Shown here in pieces: positions 12,428 through 23,516 of a DNA stretch of 64,000 nucleotides. The stretch comes from Pelodera strongyloides (Eukaryota; Nematoda; Chromadorea; Rhabditida; Rhabditidae), in the NCBI GenBank assembly GCA_036852015.1, contig JAANDG010000174.1:124001-188000 (forward strand), in the 5' to 3' direction. The stretch's first letter is position 1, and each line of letters begins with the position of its first letter. Below the pieces are notes generated by a model. It was not told the DNA's origin, made no database searches, and saw only the letters and a list, made by a program, of their open reading frames with translations. Position numbers and translations under genes: made by a program.

Positions 12428-13085
12428 TCTACGTTCCTGGCCTCTATTAGATAAAAAAACAACAGAAAACATAATATGCGCAGCGCACCGCGTACCCAGC
12501 CGCGCAAATTGGAGTGCACGCGTAGCCAGCCGCGCAAATTGGAGTGCGGGCGTAGCCAGCCGCGTACCGCGCAGAGGGGCCCCGGCCAGCCGCGTAGTTT
12601 GCAAACTACGCGGCTGGGTGCGCGGTGCCTCGGGGCTCTGGTCCTCAACCGCGCAGCGCACCCCCAGCCAACCGCGCAGGGGGCCCCCAGCCAACCGCGC
12701 ACCCAGCCGCGCAATTTCGACTATATCCGCTTCACCACCCAATGTTTCTTTTCGATTATTAGACATGCGCTTTATGGCCGAGTGGTCTATGGCGCTGGCT
12801 CCAGAACATAATTAGTGAATTTCATAGGTTCGATTCCTGCTCGGTGCATTTGTTTTGCCGATGTGGTCTGTCTTTTTATTTTTGCCTTGGAGGGCTAACC
12901 GCGTAGGGGGGCACCGGCCAGCCGCGTAGGGGGGCACCGGCCAGCCGCGTAGGGGGGCACCGGCCAGCCGCGTAGGGGGGCACCGGCCAGCCGCGTAGGG
13001 GGGCACCGGCCAGCCGCGTAGGGGGGCAAAAAGAAGGGGCGAGCGCCCCTGGCTGGGGGTGCGCTGCGCGGTTGGAGACCAGAGT
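12428..13085. repeat. GC-rich repeat island inserted in right arm of palindrome
   Basis: About 660 bases absent from the matching place in the left arm (near 8180). It is made of variants of CCAGCCGCG(T/C)A and reverse variants on both sides of a tRNA-like core. The right part, 12898-13026, is a tandem array of six copies of CCGCGTAGGGGGGCA in units of about 23 bases. GC content is far above the surrounding DNA. It does not encode a plausible protein: the open frames are low-complexity in every frame. Confidence 0.8.
12768..12847 (+). pseudogene. tRNA-Leu/Ser-like sequence (pseudogene or SINE head)
   Basis: Contains a good A box (TGGCCGAGTGGTCTATGG) and B box (GGTTCGATTCC) at the spacing of a tRNA with a long variable arm, so class II (Leu or Ser) is likely. 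The acceptor halves (CGCTTTA and the bases after the T arm) do not pair, so a working tRNA is unlikely. It sits between the two repeat arrays of the GC-rich island. Confidence 0.5.
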
Positions 13086-13535
13086 AGTTGAATGGACCAA
13101 CTAAAACGTGGTCAAGTTTGATATGGAAAAAGACCCAATAATAGTTGTTTATTGATAAAAATAGCACATAATCAAGCATTCTAATTGTACGGAAATGTAA
13201 TTAATATTAATGTATTGTAAGTTAGGCGTATGTTATTGAATCTGTATAATTGCGAAATGTATAAGTAGACGCTAAGTATGCTTCACTATGAATGTTTCCG
13301 TTTTTTCCTTCTACTTCTATTTGTCAGTATGTTGTTCTTGCTTTTTATAAAAGTATTTTTGAATACTGAACAATGAACTAATTATTGAAGAATGCGCCCA
13401 ATGTATGAGTCCGCTTCCTATGTACGATCATGAGAATACCCAAATAACCGCTTACCATGTCTTTTAAACGATAAAATGTGTGTTATAAAGTTTCAGGGTT
13501 TTGAAATAGATAGATATGTATGAACCTTCGATTAA

Positions 13536-13634
13536 TGGTAAAAACACCTAAAAAAATATTGCAACATTAAATAAAATTAAGTACACACAAATCATTATAT
13601 CACATTGAAAACGTTATCTCCCGTCTGGTTACCG
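13536..13634. repeat. Extra partial copy of internal palindrome sequence
   Basis: Directly next to the right end of the palindrome, this segment repeats 11645-11737 in the same orientation, ending with ACGTTATCTCCCGTCTGG, with about 90% identity and a small insertion. A third copy, inverted, lies at about 8769-8865. A 23-base direct repeat (ATAGATGTAAAATACCAAAA type) follows at about 13655-13705. Confidence 0.7.
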
Positions 13635-13952
13635 TTTCTACATCGACGGACTATTGATAGATGTAAAATACCAAAACCGAAATAGATGTAAAATACCAAA
13701 ACCGAAACCGCTTCGCAAACTAATAAAACTAAAGTCAAAACCAAAATATAAATCAAGCAATATTGAAAGTCAACAAGCTAACGACAACAGCGAACACTAA
13801 TTATTACAAGGAAACGTTGACAATCAAGCTGTTGAAGAATTGGTTATCGAAAAGTGATGAATCTTTAAAGGGATCGATAACATGGGGACTGGGGACCCCA
13901 TCATGGTGGTTGGGTGGGGGTGGGGGTAGGAGAGGGCGGAGTCTTATCGTTA

Positions 13953-14689
13953 GGGCGCATTCGAGTTGTACATTTTCCGGAAAAGAAAAGGAAAAAAGTG
14001 GTTCGAGATGGGCAAAAAAAAATTCTTTTCCAGTTGGTGAAAATGGCGTTGCACCGTAACCCGCTTTCATTATAGGACGAAGTTGTCGTTGTGGGACGAA
14101 TTTATTGTAGTATGTAGCCTGAATTTATTTTTTCCCCGCGCACTCTTCATTGACACATGATTGTTTTGGTTTTAATTCGTGTATGTTGTATTTTATGTGT
14201 CGGAGGTAATGTATATTTTATTTGTTTGCAGTATTTGAATAAACATTTACACAGAGTGTGTGTCTTTGAACATTGTGGTCGATATGTTTGAGGTTGTAAC
14301 GCGTATTTTGTCCTATTTAGTCTATTCAGTTGTCATTGGTGATGAAGGAGTATTGCATATCGACCACAATGTTCAAAGACACACACTCTGTGTAAATGTT
14401 TATTCAAATACTGCAAACAAATAAAATATACATTACCTCCGACACATAAAATACAACATACACGAATTAAAACCAAAACAATCATGTGTCAATGAAGAGT
14501 GCGCGGGGAAAAAATAAATTCAGGCTACATACTACAATAAATTCGTCCCACAACGACAACTTCGTCCTATAATGAAAGCGGGTTACGGTGCAACGCCATT
14601 TTCACCAACTGGAAAAGAATTTTTTTTTGCCCATCTCGAACCACTTTTTTCCTTTTCTTTTCCGGAAAATGTACAACTCGAATGCGCCC
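13953..14689. mobile_element. PIF/Harbinger-type foldback MITE, 737 bp
   Basis: Two 334-base arms (13953-14286 and 14356-14689) are near-perfect inverted copies around a 69-base spacer. Termini GGGCGCATTCGAG; flanking TTA on both sides (13950-13952 and 14690-14692) fits the TWA target duplication of PIF/Harbinger elements. No transposase is encoded, so it must have been moved in trans. The arms are so alike that the insertion looks recent. Confidence 0.85.
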
Positions 14690-14756
14690 TTAGTTAGGGT
14701 CACAGTATTCAACACATGAGAACATCATAATCTGCATTGCCGAAGGCTACCTTTGA

Positions 14757-14785
14757 GAGTGAGACAGAGAGAGAGAGAGAGACAC

Positions 14786-14831
<46 letters not shown>

Positions 14832-14833
14832 CG
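14757..14833. repeat. (GA)n microsatellite
   Basis: Interrupted GA dinucleotide tract between the two MITEs. The frames through it are repeat artefacts. Confidence 0.9.
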
Positions 14834-14897
14834 GAGGGAGATAGAGTGGTAGAGAGAAGACGAGAGAGGGATGTTTCTGTGAACACATGAACATTAA

Positions 14898-15140
14898 GGG
14901 CGCATTCGAGATGGACATTTTCCGGAAAAGAAAAGAAAAAAGTGGTTCGAGATGGACACCCAGAAAAAAAATAATACACGCAAAATAATTGTCGAAAATG
15001 CAATTGTACCGTAATTGAAACTAAAATCAATCGATCATTTGCATGTGTATGCGTGGCAATTGCATTCTTTTCTGGTGAAATCCATCTCGAACCAAAAGTT
15101 TTCTTTTTCTTTTCCGGAAATGTCCAACTCGAATGCGCCC
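14898..15140. mobile_element. PIF/Harbinger-type MITE, 243 bp
   Basis: Same termini as the larger element (GGGCGCATTCGAG), inverted at the other end, with TAA on both sides (14895-14897 and 15141-15143), again a TWA target duplication. TTTTCCGGAAAAGAAAAG is shared subterminal sequence; the core differs from the 737 bp element. Confidence 0.85.
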
Positions 15141-15559
15141 TAACATGCCATATTCACATTGAAAGTAATTTTACACAATTAATCAAAACATGCATAATAA
15201 CGTCGTTATCGAAAAGTTATGAGAAACATGACTGCTCGCCTAATGAGAGTCAATGATAAGCAAGTCCACGAATAGGGGTTAGAAAATGGTAGTCCTACAA
15301 ATAGACGAAAGTATTACTCAAAGAAGACGAGATTGAGTAATACAGCACAGGCAGGTTCAATTCTATGGTATGAAACATATTTGATGGAAAGAACATCACA
15401 AAGTTATATCAAGTTTATAAGGACGCAAGGATATACGGAGTACGCGCCAAGCAAGCAACTATACAATGGCTGACTAAACAGTGTTTTATAAGGAAAAACA
15501 GAGCAATATACAATTTTCTAAGAGACTACAAAAGCGAGTCGCTGTAATCTAAAACATAC

Positions 15560-15775
15560 TAATGTCGAGCTGGGTAATTTCCGGAAAAGAAAAGACCTGG
15601 TTCGAGATGAACCACCGGAAAAGATGCAATTGCATAGGCATAAACGTACAAATGATCAATATTGATGCTAGTTTCGGATACGGTACATCGCAATTTTCGG
15701 AAATTACTTTGCATGCATTATTTTTATTTCGGTGTCCGTCGCCTCGAACCACTTTTTTCCGGAAGTTACGCCGGA
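15560..15775. mobile_element. Decayed relative of the GGGCGCATTCGAG MITEs
   Basis: Inverted subterminal blocks are still visible (TTTCCGGAAAAGAAAAG with GGTTCGAGATG at the left; CTCGAACCACTTTTTTCCGG at the right), but the terminal GGGCGC and the target duplication are gone. It is followed at 15782-15830 by a GC-rich tract with AAGGTGCGGAAACGGTG, also found in the island at 61.8-62.1 kb. Confidence 0.55.
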
Positions 15776-17153
15776 TTCTTTGAGCGCTTTTAACAACGTT
15801 AAAAGGTGCGGAAACGGTGAGGGGCGCAAATGAGGCACCGGACCACGAAAAGCGTTTCCAGCACTGGATCGGCGCGCATTTTGAGGACGTGGCTTTTGGC
15901 TTTGAGACGGTGCTTCTTAGTTTTCTGCGGTCACCGTGATGTGGTTTGCGGTGTTTTGTCTCTTTTTGCGGTGTTCCTGGGCTGTGCGGCGATGCGGTAC
16001 ATTGTACAATTAGCCCTGAATTCACCTGTGCGCTGTTTTGAACCTTGTTTCCTCCATGACACATCTATATGCATATTCTGTGACTATGCCTACGCTATTG
16101 TCGACCCAGGCCATTTTACATCAAGGTGTTGTTCACTGCGTGTATGTGGTTACATATGTTTACGCACGATGAATGATATAAGTTTTTATTAGGTACGTGA
16201 CACACGTCCGTCCTAGTTAGTGGACAAGTATCTAAGTGAAATCAAATGGCTCAATATTAATTTCCATGCTTTAAAATCGAACTTGAACTATACGCCAATC
16301 AAGGAGAGGAACAAGAACGCAAGGCCATATTCACCGTTGAATGTCCCCGGGGTGGTACTGCCCCTGTTCAAATGTTCTGTTCCGAGGAACTCAAGTAGTG
16401 AATATGGCTTCTGAGAGAGCAAGTTAAAAAGTACAAGTGAATTCAAAGCTGGCAGACGCGACGTTAATTGGTAAGGGGCCATAGGTATACATGACATTTC
16501 TACGAATAATTATCACTAACGAAAGCCAAGCGTTCGAGATGGGAAGGAAAAAACTTCTATAAGAAGGATAGTAAAAAATATGTACTTATCATAAAAGGTA
16601 CGCATCAACCCAAAATGTCAAATGCTAGACGAAGAACATTGAAAGAAAAAGAAGAAATCTACACAACTCCAGCTTGAACTCTAAAAATGCCACCTAAAAA
16701 CTGCCGTGTCACGACATAACAGGACATTCCTTGACACACCTCAAACAAAAAGACCATATTTAGACACAAGCTAGAGCCTTATAAAAGGGGTAGTATCACA
16801 GCTTTAAGAAGAAAACGAGTATTCGTAGAATGGAGAAGGTTCAAGTGTTCGCATGCATAATCACCGTCTATGAAACAAGGACAACCTACAACTACAAACT
16901 CACATGCAAAACATTTGTCAATTAACGATGTAGCATAGATATAACACAGAAATATGTGGCCAACGCACGCATTAGGAAGCGAATGAACAAAGATAAGACA
17001 AACAAAACAAAAGAGTGTACCCGGTACGAGAAAAATCGAGCTGCAATAGCTAGCAATCACAGGGAGAAGTGCAAATCACAAATGATAAATAGATATATTG
17101 TTTAACTAGAGCAGTAAGCTGAATCTAACACAGAACTATGGCCGTGATCGGGA
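15776..17153. other. Gene-free stretch between MITEs and OSBP 3' end
   Basis: Moderately GC-rich at 15780-16060, then AT-rich. An open frame of 171 codons at 15549-16064 (-) runs partly through MITE sequence and has no domain. A small hairpin (GCCATATTCAC and its inverse) spans 16323-16410. OSBP 3' UTR should lie in the right part; no poly(A) signal could be fixed with confidence. Confidence 0.5.
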
Positions 17154-20100
17154 CTAAAAAATAGTGGGACAGCGGCCCCAGTCCTGCTTCTCCTTGGCTT
17201 CCCAGTAGTCTCCATTGTACTTGTGCATCAGAGTGCCCGTCAACTCGTCCTGCGACTTGGTGAACCAAATTGGTTGGTACTCTTCATAGGGCAGGCCTGA
17301 GTACGAGTGTTATTAGAAGAGAACCTGCACATCCTATTACTGGGCATAAACCCATACACTGGTACGCAAATTCAATCAAGCATAGTTTTGACTTGACCAT
17401 TCGCCGGAAGCTAACATATAGCTTGTAAACCGTTACTGACGCGAATTAAGGTACGGAACTTACACCCTTACCAAATATTAAAGACTATAATCACAACGCT
17501 AAGCAGACCACCTCCATCAGTGCACGGAATTTAAATAATCAAGACTATACATTTCAAGGTCTTGTTCGTTTCAACAACGATGCTCGATGCGAACCTTTGT
17601 GGCTGTTTTGTATGTAGTCCCACTAAACTTGCTCACACTCTCATAGTGTACCACGGGATCTACAAGGAGTACACCTGCACTCTGTACTCTCTGAACTCTC
17701 TCACCTTGTTGCAGTGCCTTCTCCATCTCTGCCTCTCGTTTTCTCCTCACTTGGCGTTGTTTCTCTTCAATGTCAAGTTTGGACTTGTTGGCCTCGTCCC
17801 ACTGCAAGCAAATATTCCAAATAAAAAATCGGGAATCTGATTTTCATGATCTGTAGGTATGGCCACGTCTATCTTCCCTAACTTTACTCCGCTCCCAGTG
17901 TCTCTCTCTCTCTCTCTATTCTCCCCATGATATGTCTACCTCCCCATCTTTCCACTCTACCCCGCCCCAAGCAGTCTGATTACCTTTCCTTCCTCCATCA
18001 GTCTCTGATCAGGCCTATGCCTACTGTCGGTCGGTGCAACCCCATCCTCTGGCTCGTTGAGTTCAATGGCAAATTTCGTGAAGTGGTACATTCTCTCATT
18101 ACCATCACTGCAACGAAATGACATTTGTAAACATTCCACAAACTAACTTAGAAACAAGAGACAACCTTGTAAATTGTAAATCGAAATAAACATGCTGCAC
18201 ATGCGTATTAACAAATTACAAATTACATTGTTTGCCTCGCCCAAACTGGCAATCTAGGCTTAAACTACCTCACACAAATGACAAACAATCTAATGATAGA
18301 GATGGAAGCATGTGACGTACTATGGAGGGTTGACGGTCCACAATCTGACTGGGGCTTCGGTCTCCAGTTTCGCCTTGTCGCCGTTGCCACTGCACTAAAA
18401 AGGGAACTCGATTACTAACGATGGAGGGGTGTAAGTACTGAATAGTTCCTACTTATCTTCCTATGCCACGGCGCCCATGGCACTTCCTAGAATCGAGAAA
18501 ACACACACCGTTAACTCGCCGGAAAGATGAGATGAAACATACATACTGCATCAAAAGTCAACCGACCTTGGTCACCTTGAGCATGTCAATGTGTTTGTCC
18601 CATGTTCCTTGTACTACATAGTGTATCCGATCCGCCTCGTCCTTGACTAGACCCGTCACCTGAACGACAGGAATATTAGGCAACGACTATAGACATAAAT
18701 CCCATTCGCCAACTGGACAGCCTCTTCCACGCTAATTTCTGACACATCCCGATAATACATTTCACTCAAATACCTGAATTCGCAATCGCCTCTCATATAG
18801 TTAATGGAGACTGGTACGTGTGCCGTGATCAAGAACAGAATCATACTTTTAAGACAACTTTCAATGAATCAGACTCTAGTTTTAGAATTATGCTTGAAAT
18901 CGTGCAAGTATAAAATAAACTCAAATAACCAACCCTCTTGGGTGTTTCCCTGCTGAAATACGAGTATGGAATAAACTTGAGTGTGCATCGGTCGCCCGTG
19001 CCGTGGTTAATGATCTCCATGTCTCCGTGGTTGTCAATCCACAGCTTGCCGACGATGATGTTGTGAACAGTGGTCGTCACCTAAAGAGTAAGCGGATGGA
19101 AGATAAACGGCTCGAGGTTTGGAGTTATTAATATAAAAAAGCGATGTAAGTCGGGAAAACCTCAGGAGAAGGAGTAACAAAGAAGAAACAAAAAAAACCC
19201 TGATATTTCGGCCCTCAAGATCAACATTCATACTTCATACTTCATACTGTACTTCTACGAAAACACGATGTTAGATAAACCCAAGCATACACCTCAGCTC
19301 TCTTCTAGAAGAACAGAAGCAAACCTTTTTAAACGAGTAGTGGTTATTTGTGCCTGGGAATGTGACGTGCGTACTTCCCACCGGGATCACACTCAGATAC
19401 TTTCCCCTGAAGCGGGAGGTCATCGTGAAGTCCTGGAACATTGTCCACCCACGGCCCTCCGCATGGTGAGCTGCAGCCGGAGGATGGTGTGAGACCTAAA
19501 GAACAAAGAATGCTTTACATTTCGCTCCTACTACTAATAGATTAGAATAACTAACGGTGTCTATAAACAGCAGCGAGAAAACACCCATTAACCTGAATGG
19601 TATAGTACCCAAATACACATGCACCAATCCGGTTCGAAAGCTCAAGTACATGTGTAACAAGTTGGTAACAGTTAGAATAACCTGTTCTAGAACACTCCTC
19701 CATCCCATATCCTCCATTCGGTCACATTCATATGTCTCTCCCAGTAAAGGATTGAATGGTTTGGTGGTTCGGCTACCAGTCGTCGAATAACTGAGAGGAA
19801 ACACATGACACAAACTTGTAAAGTGACTACGCGTACCAACAAGGAACTTAAACACGCCGCTTTTATACAAAGAGTACATCAGAGAATACAAAACTATAAT
19901 AAGTTCACAGCTGCACACTGCACAGTTCAATATCAAGCAGTGAGTACGTCTTCCCTCAAAAGTTGAAAACCAAATAAATTGACTCACCAACTAACAGCGA
20001 AAGCAGCCACGTGGCACATCTGCTGCAGGGAGTCCAGGCCCACGGCACGGGTGAGAATGTGCCCATACTCCAAGTCCTCAGTGACACGTTGCAGTACCGA

Positions 20101-23100
20101 CAGTGGTTCGGAGAAGTTTACCTGGAATCATAAAGGAGCTACATAAAGGTTCATGTAGCTATAGCTATATAAATTGTGAATGACTAGCTTTTGGATCAGC
20201 GGAAGGCGAGAATGATTCTGAAAACGAGCGACAGGAATAAGGGAAACCTTATGGCTGACAATTTACAGTGCTTTGCTTTGCAACAACGAGAATATTTTAT
20301 TATCTTTTATATTGCGCATTAATGCACATGCTGGTTTCGTGCAAAAATACGGTAGTATTGACAGAAACACACCTATTTTTTTGAGCTACTTGGAAACCCC
20401 ATTATAAGCGGTTTTTTTTTCAAAATAAGAGCTTCACACAAAGTAACAAAGCGATCAATCATCTACAAGAAACGGCTCCAAGGCGTTAAGGAATTGTACT
20501 AAAGACACATGAGGACATAATAACTAGCGGATGGAGATTGTTTCAAATTTCAAATACCCATCAAGTATGACATCACACAGGTGCAACACGACTACGTTAC
20601 AAAATACAAAGGGCTTGACACAGCCTAATAATACCTACCAACTACAGTAACAAAGCAATTAAAAACGAAAACAATATTCTGGCTTTTACAATCCACACGG
20701 ATGTAGACTATTGCAGCAATTTCTAACATTTTAGCGATAATAGTTGTGGCGCCAATGCCAAATATAAGTTCTTGATGGTATTTACACGAAGGTAACGTTC
20801 AAAATACGGTTGCAGAAGAATTGCAGAAGAGTTTAGGATACACGTTCCGAAATTCAGAATGGTTATTTTGGGTGAGCAATTCTCCGGATTTTTCATTCTC
20901 AGCTATTTGAACTGCGTACACATGAGATGAACACCAGTGTGTTATTTTCGCGACTCTGACATTCAAGCGAAACAATGTCATGAACTACATCTAGCATAAC
21001 AACTAAAACAACAAAGCTTGCTTACCGGCATGGGTATCTTGGAAAGCTCCTTTCCTATACAGTTCTTCATGATACTCCACAGATTGAGTGGAAGGTCTGG
21101 CCGGTCGGGGATAGAGGTTCGACGACGTCCGCCCGCACGCACCACATCTGTCGGACCACGAGCCATCAGTGACAACTGCAAACAGACACGAATTAGAATA
21201 TATACAATAAAGGAACAAGATAAGCACAACTCTTAGAATATATTTAAGACACGGGACGGGAAAGCAAAAACAAGGATGAAAGAACACAGCAACACACTCC
21301 ACAAATAAAAGTCGTCCGTAAACCTCTTTGTCGTATTTTGTGGTTAACAAAAAGGAAACTGAGTTAGGAGTTGGAAGCGGCAAAAGTCTGCATCTACACG
21401 TAGCCACTATTTGTCATAGGATATGGTCATCACTCACCGTAATATACACTTCCACAGCGATATGCTTTGCAAAATCCCCCTAATCAGGCTACCAACATTT
21501 AAAGACTGACTAAGTATAAAAAGTATCTGGTTCACTTACTAAACCCTCCCGGTCCCTTTGCTCCCTTTCTGTTCCCTCTTTGCTTGCTCCCGACTCTTCC
21601 TCACTTCCGTTCTCATCTGTGGCTTCATTATCTCGAGCTCGGTTCTCCGAGACACCAAGTCTAGTCGTTCTGTTGCTCGAGCTCGCTTCTTGGTTAGTGA
21701 CAATGGTAAAAGTGGCTCCATCCATCTTAACGACATGCTCCCCGGGCTTGGTGGTCCTCTTGCACGTAGAACAGCACATAACTTCAAGGACCCTATGTGC
21801 CAGGTACAGTAACCGTACCGACGCAAGTACAGAAGAGCGTGCGTAAACAGAAGTTTAGCGGAGACGAAAAGACGAAGTATGACGGGACAATGATAAGAAA
21901 TACAAAAATGACTCACCTGTGAATATTATGTATTCGTATAGTATGCAAATTTTGGAGGAATAAGCACAGGCGACGAGAGAAAAATGCGTACCAAATTCAA
22001 ACACCTACCAGTAATTGAAGAGTCGAAACCATGCCAGTCCATTGATATAATAGGTACTTAGTAGTAAGCCAGATATTCAAGTATAAAGGATCGCAAAGCA
22101 AACAAAAAGTCCAGAATCCCATACCTGGTCCTGTGTGGCAGACGGGGATACGATCTCAGCACTGAAGAACTCATCCTCCTTGGATTTGGGCGAGTCGCCG
22201 CACATGGAACCCTGTCGGGAGGAACCCGACTTCCTGCAACAAGCATACATTGACTAAAGATACAGTACAATATAATCATGTAAATATTAATAACTTGAAC
22301 AAACTGACTAAGCAATGACCCTACTACCCATGTCCCAGTGCACACAGCAACCTTTCAGTTTCAGACAGAAACATACTTTCTTTTTATGCACGCACATATT
22401 TTCGAAGCCACATAACCAATTCCAATAATTCTTACAAGTGCTTCTTCTTGAAGATGTGCAGTTTTGCAAATTCCATGTTTTATAATTCTTTTCTTCTTTC
22501 CAATTACAGTAATAAGTGTTCCGCGTGGCCGTTCGCAGAGGGCTACTTACAAGTTAGAAACTATTTGTGGGAATAAATCGGTAGAATTACAGATGCACAG
22601 TATCCAATTCAGTAGCAGTTATTGTTTGTACTTTCCCAACGTTCCTCGGTTCTTTGGAAATAGTGCAGATGCAATTATCAAAAGTACAGTCAATCAAGTA
22701 CTTCCGGCTGCAAATTTCCCATTCGCCAACAATCGTCACATCGACTAGTACTATGCTAATTTTCGTGAGAAACCCCTTGTAAAGGTGCAGAATTCTTCAT
22801 TGAATAATAAAGAAAAACAACCGGAAAAGGTGACCTTATTTCAGAGAACGCAAAACAAAATCAAAAATCCTCCGACCAGTCACGGTTGTCGAATAAATAA
22901 ACAAATAAATGAGTGCGTTGGTTGATCTTGTTGAATAAAATTGTCCCTGGTTCGGGACAATTCGGGTACAGCTGGTGAAAATACTCCTATGGGAGAATAA
23001 AATTTCCTCTAACAACGGCCACCCGGGGGTTGCTAGGCTAGGAAGCCGCAATAGGAATGCCTAGTTGGAGTGCAGACCAATGTCGGACCAGGGAAACAGT

Positions 23101-23468
23101 CCAGAGGTTGATAAGCGAGATGAAGACAATTCCCGAATAAATCGCGTGCAGACGTCACAAAATAGAATTGTATGAAATTAGAATAAGTGCGGCGAGTATT
23201 ACAATTCAGATCTGAGCGCTCTACAACAGAGTTCAGTGCGCCAGGAAGAAATCTTGTATCCAAGTACAGTGGTTATGAAACCGGTTTTAGAATATGCACG
23301 TTCGTAAGGGCGCCGCGTAATGGGGGAGATCACTTTCAAATTTACAATTAAAATCGTCGAAACTGTGCAAATCGATGATAGTCCACGTTGGCAGGCAGAA
23401 TACATTGCGCCTAAGTACACAGAGAACGAGAGATGCGAATTTTGGCTTTACGAAAAGCGGAAGAGGGA

Positions 23469-23516
<48 letters not shown>

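Larger units (their letters stand above)
7728..13538. repeat. Large imperfect palindrome (inverted duplication), 5.8 kb
   Basis: Left arm about 7728-9898, loop 9899-10620, right arm 10621-13538. The outer ends are ATTAATCGAAGGTTC on the left and its reverse complement on the right; the inner ends are TTTCAGGGTACAGTACATG and its complement. In a stretch checked base by base (9410-9535 against 10970-11090) I saw only one or two differences, so identity is very high. The right arm is about 750 bases longer because it holds a TTAA element (12060-12152) and a GC-rich island (about 12428-13085) missing from the left arm; small indels also occur. No flanking target duplication is visible. Neither arm nor loop encodes a recognised transposase or polymerase. 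Confidence 0.9.

Noticed and set aside
12768..12847. Functional tRNA-Leu gene
   Set aside because: The acceptor strands do not pair, although the A and B boxes are good.
12365..13179. Long overlapping frames with repeated PPTRLAGAP-type and QPRKLEC-type words
   Set aside because: They are translations of the 23-base and related GC-rich repeats, open in several frames at once.
15549..16064. 171-codon minus-strand open frame
   Set aside because: Runs through decayed MITE sequence and a GC-rich tract, has no domain, and composition explains the lack of stops.
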